A program made the translations under genes and the position numbers. The notes beneath the pieces were generated by a model, which saw only the letters and a program-made list of their open reading frames with translations, was not told the origin of the DNA and ran no database searches. From assembly GCA_035311445.1 (NCBI GenBank), contig DATGCX010000027.1, positions 10,815 to 74,814 of the forward strand: DNA of 64,000 bases, in the 5' to 3' direction. How positions within the stretch are numbered: the first letter of the stretch is position 1; every line of letters starts with the position of its first letter. The DNA comes from JAJPKK01 sp035311445. Its GTDB lineage: Bacteria; Pseudomonadota; Alphaproteobacteria; Rhizobiales; Xanthobacteraceae. This document shows, in pieces, positions 54,473-62,928 of this stretch.

Positions 54473-55735
54473 ATGCGCTTCACGCTCACATCGGCTCTCG
54501 CGGCGGCAGCCGTAGTAACCGCATTGGCGGGTCTTGCCGGCGGCGCGGCGGCACAGTCAGGCGAGCCGATCAAGATCGGCTTCAGCATGGCGATGACGGG
54601 GGGCCTTGCGGCTAATGGCAAGTCCGCACTTCTCGCGCAGAAGATCTGGGAAGAGGACGTCAATGCCAAGGGCGGGCTGCTTGGTCGGCCAGTCAAGCTC
54701 ATCTACTACGACGACCAGAGCAATCCCTCGACAGTGCCGGGCATCTATACCAAGCTGCTCGATGTTGACAAAGTCGACCTCATCATCGGTCCCTATGCGA
54801 CCGCGCAGATGGCACCGGCGATGCCGATTGTCATTCAGCGCAACAAGGTGTTCGTCACCCTGCTCGGGCTCGCCGTGAACGAAGAGTTCAAGTACCCGAA
54901 CTATTTCGCCATGATCCCATCCGGTCCGAATGCGAAGTCTGCCTTCACCAAGGGCTTTTTCGATCTTGCCGCAGCACAGAATCCGAAGCCGCAGACGGTC
55001 GCGATCGTGGCGGCCGATCAGGAATTCTCGCGCAATGCGTCGGATGGCGCCCGGGAGAATGCCAAAACGGCCGGGCTGAAAGTCGTCTACGACAGGACTT
55101 ATCCCCCCACCACCACCGATTTTGCGCCCATCGTGCGTGCGATCCAGGCAACCAATCCGGACCTGCTCGTGATTTGCTCCTATCCGCCCGATTCGGTGGG
55201 CATGGTGCGGGCCATCAACGAAATCGGCTTCAAGCCGAAAATGATGGGCGGCGGCATGGTCGGCCTGCAGGCGACGGCGCTCAAGGCGCAACTCGGCCCC
55301 ATGCTCAACGGCTTGGTCAATTACGATTTCTGGCTGCCGGTGCCGAAGATGCAGTTTGCCGGTGTCAACGAATTGATCAAGAAGTATCAGGCAAGAGCGA
55401 CGGCCGAGGGCGTCGACGCGCTCGGCTATTACATGGCGCCGTTTGGCTACGCACAGCTTCAGGTGCTGCAGCAGGCCATCGAGGTGACCAAGAGCCTCGA
55501 TGACAAGAAGCTCGCCGACTACATCCGGGCCAACACGTTCAAAACCGTGGCTGGCGACGTCAAGTTCGGCAAGGACGGCGAATGGGCGCAGTCGCGGGTG
55601 CTGCAAATCCAGTTTCACGACGTGAAGAGTAACGATGTCGAGCAGTTCCGCGCCATAAACACCCAGACCGTGGTGGCGCCCGACGAATACAAGTCCGGCA
55701 ATGTGATCTATCCGTATGAGAAGGCGAAGAACTGA
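54473..55735 (+). CDS. Branched-chain amino-acid-type ABC substrate-binding protein (LivK-like)
   Basis: 420 residues from the ATG at 54473 (GGAGG 7 nt upstream). A signal peptide (LTSALAAAAVVTALAGLAGG, then AAA) precedes the periplasmic-binding fold: IKIGFSMAMTGGLAANGKSA, LIYYDDQSNPSTVPGIYTKL, LIIGPYATAQMAPAMPIVIQ. It would serve the LivFGMH proteins encoded downstream on the other strand, the usual composition of a HAAT transporter. Members carry amino acids, amides, urea or aromatic acids, so the substrate is open. Confidence 0.92.
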   Translation: MRFTLTSALAAAAVVTALAGLAGGAAAQSGEPIKIGFSMAMTGGLAANGKSALLAQKIWEEDVNAKGGLLGRPVKLIYYDDQSNPSTVPGIYTKLLDVDKVDLIIGPYATAQMAPAMPIVIQRNKVFVTLLGLAVNEEFKYPNYFAMIPSGPNAKSAFTKGFFDLAAAQNPKPQTVAIVAADQEFSRNASDGARENAKTAGLKVVYDRTYPPTTTDFAPIVRAIQATNPDLLVICSYPPDSVGMVRAINEIGFKPKMMGGGMVGLQATALKAQLGPMLNGLVNYDFWLPVPKMQFAGVNELIKKYQARATAEGVDALGYYMAPFGYAQLQVLQQAIEVTKSLDDKKLADYIRANTFKTVAGDVKFGKDGEWAQSRVLQIQFHDVKSNDVEQFRAINTQTVVAPDEYKSGNVIYPYEKAKN

Positions 55736-55875
55736 TCTGGTCTTCAACCGGGCGGCGGACGGGGTTTACTTCCCCCCGTTTGGTTTCACTCCGTACTGAG
55801 ATCGAGAGTCGCCGTGGTGCAGCACCGCCACGGCGACTCGCTTTGTTCCGAGGTCCATTCCCGAAATCCCTTTCG

Positions 55876-56187
55876 TCATGCCGTGGTGAGTGTGGGGATT
55901 TTCTCGATCTCGTGTGCAAGTTCCTGTTCGGCCACCTCGAGATCGAAAGCGCGCTGCATATTGATCCACAGCTCAGGACCGTTGCCGCAAAGTTTGCCGA
56001 TGCGCAGCGCCATCGCCGGCGTGATCGGCTGCTTCTCGGCAAGGATATCGTAAAGCGTCTGACGCGAGACGCCGAGCAGACGCGCGATCTCTGCCTTGGG
56101 CTTGCCGAGCGCCGGCAGCACATCTTCGCGCAACCACTCGCCCGGATGCATACGCGGCAGTCCACGGAGAGGATTCTTGGGGGTCAT
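55876..56187 (-). CDS. higA: HigA-type antitoxin (XRE HTH)
   Basis: 103 residues from the ATG at 56185-56187, overlapping the toxin stop by one base (TGATG). An HTH is at AEIARLLGVSRQTLYDIL then ITPAMALRIGKLCGNGPELW, the typical VapI/HigA pattern. It would bind DNA at its own promoter and neutralise HigB. In this order (toxin first) the pair matches the host-inhibition-of-growth family. Confidence 0.88.
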   Translation of the reverse strand: MTPKNPLRGLPRMHPGEWLREDVLPALGKPKAEIARLLGVSRQTLYDILAEKQPITPAMALRIGKLCGNGPELWINMQRAFDLEVAEQELAHEIEKIPTLTTA

Positions 56188-56465
56188 CAATGGTAGTCCT
56201 CCAGGTCAACGTCAGTTGCGTCTGTGTCGTCCCAACCGAATGGGATTCGCCAACAGCCGCTTGCGTCAACTGCGTACCGCTCCTTGTCCCGGCCTTTGAG
56301 CGGGTGAAATCGATAGCCTGGAATGTTCATTTGCTCCGGCTTTTTGGCCTCGTTGAGCGCGCGCAAAATGCGACGCACGCGATCGACATTGGGAACACTC
56401 AACTTCGAAGCGTCGCCCGTCTCCGCGTAGCGTTTCAGGGCTTTGGAGCGGAACGACCGGATCAT
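56187..56465 (-). CDS. higB: HigB-type toxin (RelE superfamily mRNA interferase)
   Basis: 92 residues, the usual HigB size. It begins MIRSFRSKALKRYAETGDAS and carries the HigB core NIPGYRFHPLKGRDKERYAV followed by SGCWRIPFGWDD, with basic residues expected at the ribosome-dependent cleavage site. It is first in a two-gene operon with higA. The pair lies between the SBP and livF, whose coding ends face each other, so it may be a later arrival. Confidence 0.88.
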   Translation of the reverse strand: MIRSFRSKALKRYAETGDASKLSVPNVDRVRRILRALNEAKKPEQMNIPGYRFHPLKGRDKERYAVDASGCWRIPFGWDDTDATDVDLEDYH

Positions 56466-56531
56466 GCGCCATTGTAAGGCAACTCCGACACTGTGTCAAC
56501 AACTGGATGACATCGCGTCGCAAAACGTTCC

Positions 56532-57287
56532 TTACAACCCCAAATAAAATTTCCTGATCAGATCATTGTTATTGAGCTCGTCCGCTGATTTTCCCTCGAA
56601 CGCGATCCTGCCGTGGACGATCACGTAGCCGCGGTCGGCGATGCGCAGTGCCTGGGGGAAGTTCTGCTCCGCCATCAGGACGGTGAGCTGGTATTGCTGC
56701 TTGAGCTCCCGGATGGCGTCGATGGTGCGGCTGACCAGCACCGGGGCGAGGCCGACCGAAGGCTCGTCGATCAGGAGGATGCGCGGCGCCAGCATCAGGG
56801 CGCGGCCGAGCGCGAGCATCTGCTGCTCGCCGCCGCTCATCGAGCCGGCGAGCTGGCGCCGGCGTTCGGCGAGCCGCGGAAAGGCCGTGAAGCAGAAATT
56901 CATATTGGCCTTGATCTGGGCGCGAGCCTTGGGCCGGAAGGCGCCGAGCAGGAGATTTTCCTCAACGGTCAGGCGGGGGAACAGACGGCGCCCCTCGGGC
57001 ACCAGGGCGATGCCGAGATCGACGATCTCCTCAGTGGCTCGGCCGATCAGATCATGTCGCTCGCCCTCGATTTCGGCGACGATCGAACCGGCGCTCGGCC
57101 GCACGATACCCATGATGCTCTTCATCAGCGTGCTCTTGCCGTTGCCGTTGGTGCCGAGCAGCACCACCGTCTCGCCGCCTTTGACTGTAATCGATATATC
57201 CTCCAGCACGCGCACGGCGCCGTAGCGGGCATCGACCCCTGCGATGGTGAGGCTATTGGCCAATGTATGCCCTTTCGACATCCGCAT
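56532..57287 (-). CDS. livF: Branched-chain amino-acid-type ABC ATP-binding protein LivF
   Basis: 251 residues from the ATG at 57285-57287; a TTG at 57263 with AAGGG upstream is a possible alternative. Walker A is TNGNGKSTLM, signature MSGGEQQMLALGRALM, Walker B ILLIDEPSVGLAP. This is the smaller of the paired Liv ATPases. Its start overlaps the livG end by about 35 bp. It would power import with LivG at the inner membrane. Confidence 0.9.
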   Translation of the reverse strand: MRMSKGHTLANSLTIAGVDARYGAVRVLEDISITVKGGETVVLLGTNGNGKSTLMKSIMGIVRPSAGSIVAEIEGERHDLIGRATEEIVDLGIALVPEGRRLFPRLTVEENLLLGAFRPKARAQIKANMNFCFTAFPRLAERRRQLAGSMSGGEQQMLALGRALMLAPRILLIDEPSVGLAPVLVSRTIDAIRELKQQYQLTVLMAEQNFPQALRIADRGYVIVHGRIAFEGKSADELNNNDLIRKFYLGL

Positions 57288-57990
57288 CGCGAATCACCTC
57301 GTCAGGACGGCCGTCGGCGATTTTCTTGCCGGAGACCAGTACCGCGAGGCGTTGAGAGAAGCTCATGACGGCGCGCATGATGTGCTCGATGAGGATGACC
57401 GTGATGCCGTGTTCGTTCAGCCGGATCAGCAGCGCGACGATATCGTTGACCTCGGAATTCGACAGTCCCGCCATCGCCTCGTCGGCGATCAGAAGCTTGG
57501 GTTCCGCCGCCATGGCGCGCGCGAGCTCCAGCTTGCGCATCTCCACCTGAGTAAGGTCGCGCGGCAGGCGTCGCGCACGGTCGGCGAGGCCCACGAGGTT
57601 CAAGAGCTCTTCGCAGCGCGTTGCGATCTCGGCTTCGGTAAGCGCGGGCTTGCGACGCGCATTGACGGTGTAGAGCAGCGGCACCTTGATGTTATCGCCG
57701 ACCGTCATGCTGGCGAAGGGACGCGGCAGCTGGAAGCTGCGTGCCATACCGATTCGGGTGCGCTCATGGGCGCTTTGCCCGGCGAGGTTGCGCCCTTCGA
57801 ATCGCACCGTGCCGGACTCATTGACGAGCGTACCGCACAGGCAGTTCACCAACGTGCTCTTGCCTGAACCGTTGGGGCCGATCAGGCCGAGTCGCTCGCC
57901 TGCCCTCACCGCGAGATTGATGTCATCGAGCGCGACGAAGCCGCCGAACCGCTTGGAGAGTCCTTCCACTTCGAGAAGCTGTGCCGTCAT
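57253..57990 (-). CDS. livG: Branched-chain amino-acid-type ABC ATP-binding protein LivG
   Basis: 245 residues. Walker A PNGSGKSTLV near residues 37-46. The signature reads LTQVEMRKLELARAMA instead of the standard LSGGQ-type and Walker B is LLIADEAMAGLS with the catalytic Glu kept, a divergent form also known in relatives. The C-terminus carries the LivG-type GRPDEVIRDADVERAY. It is 3 bp after livM and overlaps livF. Confidence 0.88.
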   Translation of the reverse strand: MTAQLLEVEGLSKRFGGFVALDDINLAVRAGERLGLIGPNGSGKSTLVNCLCGTLVNESGTVRFEGRNLAGQSAHERTRIGMARSFQLPRPFASMTVGDNIKVPLLYTVNARRKPALTEAEIATRCEELLNLVGLADRARRLPRDLTQVEMRKLELARAMAAEPKLLIADEAMAGLSNSEVNDIVALLIRLNEHGITVILIEHIMRAVMSFSQRLAVLVSGKKIADGRPDEVIRDADVERAYIGQ

Positions 57991-57993
57991 GGC

Positions 57994-58950
57994 CTATCGC
58001 TTTGACAACAAGCGCTGCCACAGCCCGATGAGGCCATTCGGCGCGATGATAACGAAGCCTACCAGCAGCATTCCGACGATCAGCAGGTTGACCGCCGAGG
58101 AGATCGTCACGGTGGTGACCTGCTGCAGGGTACCGAGGAGAAGCGCGCCAACCAGCGGGCCGACCCAGCTGGTGGTGCCGCCGATCATCGGCATGGCGAT
58201 CGAGTTGACGGCGTATTCGAGCGCGAACGCGGAAGACGGCTGCAGGTAACCGATGTAGTAGGGAAACGGTGCGCCGGCCATGCCCATCAGGGCGCCTGAT
58301 AGCGTGGTAGCTATCAGCTTGAGCTTGAGGGTCGGCACTCCCGATGCCTCGGCGGCCAGCTCGTCGTCCCGGATAGTGGCAAAGCCATAGCCGAGCTTGG
58401 AGCGCTCGATGATGCGCGCCGTCGAGATGGCCATCACGGCCAGCACCAGCATGATCAGGAAGAGGTACTGAATGTATGGCAGGGAAAGTTCCGAAACCTC
58501 TGCCGGCCGGATCACATAGGCGCCCCGTGAGCCACCCACATAGTTCCAGTTGACCACCAGGGTCTGCAGCACCACTGCGAGCGCGAGCGTTGCGATCGCA
58601 AAGAATGCGCCGCGCAGCCGCAGCGTCAGATAACCCATGCCGAGGCCGATAAGCCCGGATACGGCGGCGCCGACGGCGACAAGCACGGGAATCGGCAGCG
58701 GATAGAGCTTGTGGAAGAACACCGTCGCATAGGCGCCGAGCGCGAAGAATGCCGCGGTACCGAAATTCACATACCCCGTATAGCCACCGAGAATGTTCCA
58801 CGCGGTTGCCAGCACAATGAACTGCAGCACGGTGTAACCGGCAAAAAACACGTAGTCATTGCCAACCATGCGTGCGCCGGCGAATACAAGGACGGCCACG
58901 ACCGCGCACATGAGCACGAAGCTGCTGCCGGAGCGGATGGTACGGCTCAT
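57994..58950 (-). CDS. livM: Branched-chain amino-acid-type ABC permease LivM
   Basis: 318 residues from the ATG at 58948-58950; the longer frame to 58998 runs into livH. About nine hydrophobic segments with the LivM pattern NILGGYTGYVNFGTAAFFAL near the N-terminus and GYGFATIRDDELAAEASGVP, the coupling loop, near 190. It pairs with LivH to form the channel. It overlaps neither neighbour. Confidence 0.92.
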   Translation of the reverse strand: MSRTIRSGSSFVLMCAVVAVLVFAGARMVGNDYVFFAGYTVLQFIVLATAWNILGGYTGYVNFGTAAFFALGAYATVFFHKLYPLPIPVLVAVGAAVSGLIGLGMGYLTLRLRGAFFAIATLALAVVLQTLVVNWNYVGGSRGAYVIRPAEVSELSLPYIQYLFLIMLVLAVMAISTARIIERSKLGYGFATIRDDELAAEASGVPTLKLKLIATTLSGALMGMAGAPFPYYIGYLQPSSAFALEYAVNSIAMPMIGGTTSWVGPLVGALLLGTLQQVTTVTISSAVNLLIVGMLLVGFVIIAPNGLIGLWQRLLSKR

Positions 58951-58963
58951 AGTCGCTCCGCCG

Positions 58964-59836
58964 TCATCGTCCCAGCAGCCCCGCGGGCCGGAACGCAAGC
59001 GTCAGCAACAGCAGCCCAAATGAGACCGCGGGCGCCCATGACGGACCATAGAAGGTCGCGGTGAAGCTCTCCGCGATACCGAGCAGTATGGCGCCAATAA
59101 GTGCTCCCGGTAGGCTGCCAAGCCCCCCGAGCACGCAAATCGCAAAGACCCGGCCGATATAGTCCCGCCCGATCGAGGGCTCGACCGGCTGGATGATGAT
59201 CAGGAATGCCCCCGCCATGGATGCGGTGGCGATCGAAATCGCGAAAGCGATACGTTTGATCCGGATCGGATCGGCGGCCATCAGTTGCAGGGCAACCTGG
59301 TCCTGGGCTACCGCCATGATGGCACGGCCGATGAAACTGCGCGTCAGAAACAGCTCCAACGTTACCAGCATGATGAGCGATATCAGGCACGGCACCAGCA
59401 TCCGCAGCGGCAGGTCGATGACGCCGATATGCCAGCTCTGCTCGACGTAGCTGGCCTGGACGTAGCGGTAGTCCACCCCGAATTCCAGGACCAGTGCGAC
59501 TTCGGTGATGAACAGGATGCCGAAAAAGAACGCCAAGCCGCGCAGCGGGTCCTGGCCGCGCCTTTCGAAAGCCAGATAATAGACTTGGTAGATCGCGGCA
59601 CCGAGCCCATAGAAGGCCGGCAGCACGATGATGCTGGCGACGATCGGATCAAGGCCGAACTGCACGTTGACGATGTAGGCAATGTAGGCCCCCAGGATGA
59701 TGAAGGCCGGATGCGCAATGTTGACGATGTCGAGAATGCCGAACGAAATCGAGATCCCCACGGTCACAGCCGCATAGAAACCGCCGAGCAGCAGCCCGGC
59801 CATCACTGCATTGAGCAGCAGATCGTAGGACAACAC
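58964..59836 (-). CDS. livH: Branched-chain amino-acid-type ABC permease LivH
   Basis: 290 residues, normal length. It has the LivH N-terminal run LLGGFYAAVTVGISISFGIL and NIAHPAFIILGAYIAY, and the coupling segment MAVAQDQVALQLMAADPIRI. About eight membrane segments. It is the first of the livHMGF run on the minus strand; a promoter should lie upstream of 59836, where a repeat-rich region begins. Confidence 0.92.
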   Translation of the reverse strand: MLSYDLLLNAVMAGLLLGGFYAAVTVGISISFGILDIVNIAHPAFIILGAYIAYIVNVQFGLDPIVASIIVLPAFYGLGAAIYQVYYLAFERRGQDPLRGLAFFFGILFITEVALVLEFGVDYRYVQASYVEQSWHIGVIDLPLRMLVPCLISLIMLVTLELFLTRSFIGRAIMAVAQDQVALQLMAADPIRIKRIAFAISIATASMAGAFLIIIQPVEPSIGRDYIGRVFAICVLGGLGSLPGALIGAILLGIAESFTATFYGPSWAPAVSFGLLLLTLAFRPAGLLGR

Positions 59837-59949
59837 TTCCCCCCACCCGCCGCATCTTCGGTGCGCGGCCCGCCGTCGTCATACCCGCGCCTGGCGTGGG
59901 CATTCACGTCTTCCTGGCAGCTTTCGAAAAGCAATGCGTGGACCGCCGA

Positions 59950-60115
59950 GACAAGCCCCCTAGCCGCTAGCTTAAGCTGTAACAGTGCCGGCAGCTGCTC
60001 CCCTCCCCGTTGTGGGGAGGGGTCGGGGGTGGGGGTCGAGGAGTGGGGCACATCGGTGCCACAGCTCCCCGACCCCCAACCCCAACCCTCCCCCACAAGG
60101 GGGGAGGGAGTCTCA
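59950..60115. repeat. Composite palindromic repeat upstream of livH
   Basis: CTCCCCTCCCCGTTGTGGGG and CCCTCCCCCACAAGGGGGG arms flank a core; on the minus strand it ends GGGGAGCAGCTGCCGGCACT then GTTACAGCTTAAGCTAGCG, the tail shared with the copy at 54105-54345. It occupies the gap upstream of livH and the cupin gene end. Confidence 0.75.
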
Positions 60116-60200
60116 GCGGCTCGGTCAGAGCTTAACTCAGCGTGCATGAGGCCGGCCATGACACTGGACAATCGTTTGACCCCCGCCCCAGTTTTCCACA

Positions 60201-60647
60201 TCACGCCGCCGCGCGCCGAACCGCGCCCGGGATCGCAAGCGGCGGGTTGGCGCTGTCCAAAAATTCGACCGTCATGAACACCATCTCGCCGTCGCCGATG
60301 TTCTCAAGATCATGCACTTTGAATTCACCGGGTCCATAGGTCTCGTGGCGCGTTTCGCCGGACGCGTAGGCGTATTCCACGGTCGTGCCGTCCATCAGGT
60401 GCTGGCGGCCGCGACACGGGGTCATCGCGGTCCAGAAATAGTTGAGCACATGCCGGTGGAATCCGAACCGCTGCCCGGGTTTGAGCCTGATGGTCCATAC
60501 CCGCACTTTGTCGGTCTCGGAAACCAGCTCGCTGCCGACGCAACCGTTGGGGCTGAGGGCTTCGCAGGCGAACTCCTTCTGGAGCGCACCAGGCCACTCA
60601 ATCCGGTCCTTCCACGCCGCCTGCTTGTCGGACATGCTCAAGGCCAT
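60201..60647 (-). CDS. Cupin-domain protein
   Basis: 148 residues from the ATG at 60645-60647 (GGAGGAATT 3 nt upstream). The double beta-strand core has cupin motif 1-like RLKPGQRFGFHRHVLNYFW with His residues for metal binding, and motif 2-like GPGEFKVHDLENIGDGE. The precise enzyme or sensor role is unknown. It is a single gene, divergent from the flavin monooxygenase (127-bp gap), so they may share a promoter region. Confidence 0.75.
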   Translation of the reverse strand: MALSMSDKQAAWKDRIEWPGALQKEFACEALSPNGCVGSELVSETDKVRVWTIRLKPGQRFGFHRHVLNYFWTAMTPCRGRQHLMDGTTVEYAYASGETRHETYGPGEFKVHDLENIGDGEMVFMTVEFLDSANPPLAIPGAVRRAAA

Positions 60648-60774
60648 GGAATTCCTCCGTTGCGGCCATATCGAACGGCCGCATGCTGTTTGATACCTTG
60701 CATGGAGCGATAAACCAAGAGCGCCGATCAGATATCACGGTAGTCGAGATCATGCGTCACGTTTGCGAGGCGAA

Positions 60775-62016
60775 ATGAGCGAGGGGCGCGCCATTGTGAT
60801 TGGCGGTTCACTGGCCGGCCTGTTGGCGGGCCTGTTGCTGCGCCGGCAGTTTACTGTCGACATTTATGAACGCGCTGGTGCCGAGCTGGCCGGCCGCGGC
60901 GCCGGTATTGTGACTCACGCGCTATTGTCGGAGGTGCTTGATGCTGCCGACATCACGGGGCGACAGGATGGTGCCATCCAGCAATCCAGCGTCCAGGATT
61001 TAGGTGTAGAGGTTCGGACGCGACGCTTTTTCGATCGGGACGGCCGGGTGGGACTGGACTACCCTTACCGGCAAACCCTCACGTCCTGGGACCGGCTGTA
61101 TGACTTGTTGCGCCGTGCGTTTCCCCCATCGCATTATCATCGGGGCAAGGAACTGGTGGCCGTCGAGGAGCGTGCCGGGGGCGTCGCGGCACGGTTTGCG
61201 GACGGTTCGGTTGCCGAGGGAGACCTGCTGGTTGGCGCCGATGGATTGCGCTCGACCGTGCGCGCGCAGTTTCTTCCCGAAGTGACGCCGATCTACGTCG
61301 GCTATGCAGCCTGGCGCGCGCTCGTTCCGGAACGCGCCATTGCGCCGGACCTGCACGCGCAGATATTCGATCACTTGTCGTTCGGCCTGCCGCCCGGCGA
61401 ACAGATACTCGGATATCCGGTGGCGGGCCTAAACAATGACCTGTGCCCCGGCCGCCGCCGCTACAATCTTGTCTGGTACCGGCCGGCCGATAGGCTCCAG
61501 CTCGAACGGCTGCTGACGGACGACGCCGGGACTACCCACGCGGTCTCGATCCCGCCGCCGCTGATCTCGCGCGCCGTCATCGCGGAAATGCGCGAGGCCG
61601 CGGAATCCCTGCTGGCGCCGCAGTTCCGCGACCTGATCCGGCTGGTCGGACGGCCGATGCTGCAGGCGATCTACGATATCGAATCGCCACGCATGGCCTT
61701 CGGCCGCGTTGCCATCATCGGCGACGCCGCCTTCGTGGCGCGCCCGCACGTGGGCGCCGGCGTCGCCAAGGCCGCCCAGGACGCGCTCGCACTGGCGCGG
61801 GCACTCGCGCGGACCGGGGAGGTTGCAACGGCGTTGAAAGAAATGGAAGCGACGCAACTGCCATTCGGCCGCCGCATCATCGCGCGGGCCCGCGAACTCG
61901 GGGCATGTCTGCAGCGGCACCACACAACCGCGGCGGAGCGCGATAACGCCGCTCGGTTTCGCACGCCCGAGGCAACGCTGCGAGAAACCGCGACGCTGGA
62001 GTTTTTGGAGAGGTGA
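60775..62016 (+). CDS. FAD-dependent monooxygenase (PHBH/UbiH fold)
   Basis: 413 residues from the ATG at 60775 (GAGG 5 nt upstream). GGSLAGLLAGLLLRR is the glycine-rich nucleotide-binding start, in which a Ser replaces one Gly; the DG motif is GDLLVGADGLRSTVRAQF near 155 and the GD motif is IIGDAAFVARPHVGAGVA near 322. It is a group-A flavin hydroxylase of unknown substrate and is only distantly like the one at 33082. Confidence 0.85.
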   Translation: MSEGRAIVIGGSLAGLLAGLLLRRQFTVDIYERAGAELAGRGAGIVTHALLSEVLDAADITGRQDGAIQQSSVQDLGVEVRTRRFFDRDGRVGLDYPYRQTLTSWDRLYDLLRRAFPPSHYHRGKELVAVEERAGGVAARFADGSVAEGDLLVGADGLRSTVRAQFLPEVTPIYVGYAAWRALVPERAIAPDLHAQIFDHLSFGLPPGEQILGYPVAGLNNDLCPGRRRYNLVWYRPADRLQLERLLTDDAGTTHAVSIPPPLISRAVIAEMREAAESLLAPQFRDLIRLVGRPMLQAIYDIESPRMAFGRVAIIGDAAFVARPHVGAGVAKAAQDALALARALARTGEVATALKEMEATQLPFGRRIIARARELGACLQRHHTTAAERDNAARFRTPEATLRETATLEFLER

Positions 62017-62381
62017 TGGCTCGATCTTGTCCCTCGCCGACGTGGGGAGGGCGTTGAACACGATCGGGCCTCTCGCGCGCCAGCATCGGACGACTTCGGG
62101 GCCATTTGACTTTCCGGTCGACCTCAATAGCCGGAAAACGCAGCATAAGTTCGAGCGCCTCAGCCTTGGGCCAGAACCTGACTTATGCACCGCGGCAAGT
62201 GAGAGGTTTGCGCAGTCGCCGCTCGCCGTGGACTCTTCGACAGTATCGATCGTTGGCCGACGGTCCTCAGTGAGCCGTTCGTCCGGCAAAGCCCGCTCTG
62301 TCGAGCGTGTTATTTGGAACTCCTGTCGGCGGGTTTATCTCAGGCCCGGCAACTTCTAATCCAGATCGACAAGCCGATCGT
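62017..62381. other. Intergenic stretch between convergent genes, no gene seen
   Basis: About 365 bp between the flavin monooxygenase and the hypothetical membrane protein. No recognisable product or hairpin. Confidence 0.4.
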
Positions 62382-62894
62382 TCATGCTGCCACTCCTATG
62401 GGCGCCCTGCCCCGCAGCAATTGCCGGAAGACCAGCGCGTGCGTCACTAAAAGCGGGGGCACGATCAGCGTCGGAATGAAGAATGCCGCGCCAAGAGAGC
62501 CAGGGGGTTGGGGGGCGCCGACAACGCCTTGGTAATAGGCGAAGAGGAGGTCGGCAGTCCCTTCGATATTGAAGACCCAGACCGTCAACATCGCCCACGA
62601 CGCGCGAACGGAGAGCCCCAGGACCGCGATAATCGCGAGTACGGCTGCGGCCAAATCGCCATAGGCCGCCGGAATGGCAAAAGCCGGAGACAAGGCTGGC
62701 GACACGACACCGGGCATAAGAAAAGCCAGCCCCACGAACCGGAACATGTGAGGTGCCACAAGCGCCTTGATGGCGTCTTCGCTGGACCATGCCCGCAGAC
62801 GGGGCGTGATGTAATTCCATGCCACGATGCTGAACGCGACGAAGCAAAGCAGTACGCTCAATCCGATGATCGCCTGGCTGTCCATGACACTCAC
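62382..62894 (-). CDS. Hypothetical membrane protein
   Basis: 170 residues (start at 62892-62894 or ATG three codons later). Four hydrophobic segments (IIGLSVLLCFVAFSIVAWNY; FVGLAFLMPGVVSPALSPAF; LAAAVLAIIAVLGLSVRASW; LGAAFFIPTLIVPPLLVTHA). It is 34 bp downstream of the CoxM-like gene on the same strand and may be in its operon. No family was recognised. Confidence 0.6.
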   Translation of the reverse strand: MSVMDSQAIIGLSVLLCFVAFSIVAWNYITPRLRAWSSEDAIKALVAPHMFRFVGLAFLMPGVVSPALSPAFAIPAAYGDLAAAVLAIIAVLGLSVRASWAMLTVWVFNIEGTADLLFAYYQGVVGAPQPPGSLGAAFFIPTLIVPPLLVTHALVFRQLLRGRAPIGVAA

Positions 62895-62928
62895 CCGTTC
62901 GTCGAGTTGTCTCTCTTAGAGGCGCCCC

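Noticed and set aside
54557..55747. 396-codon open frame on the minus strand
   Set aside because: Antisense to the Liv SBP; no family features.
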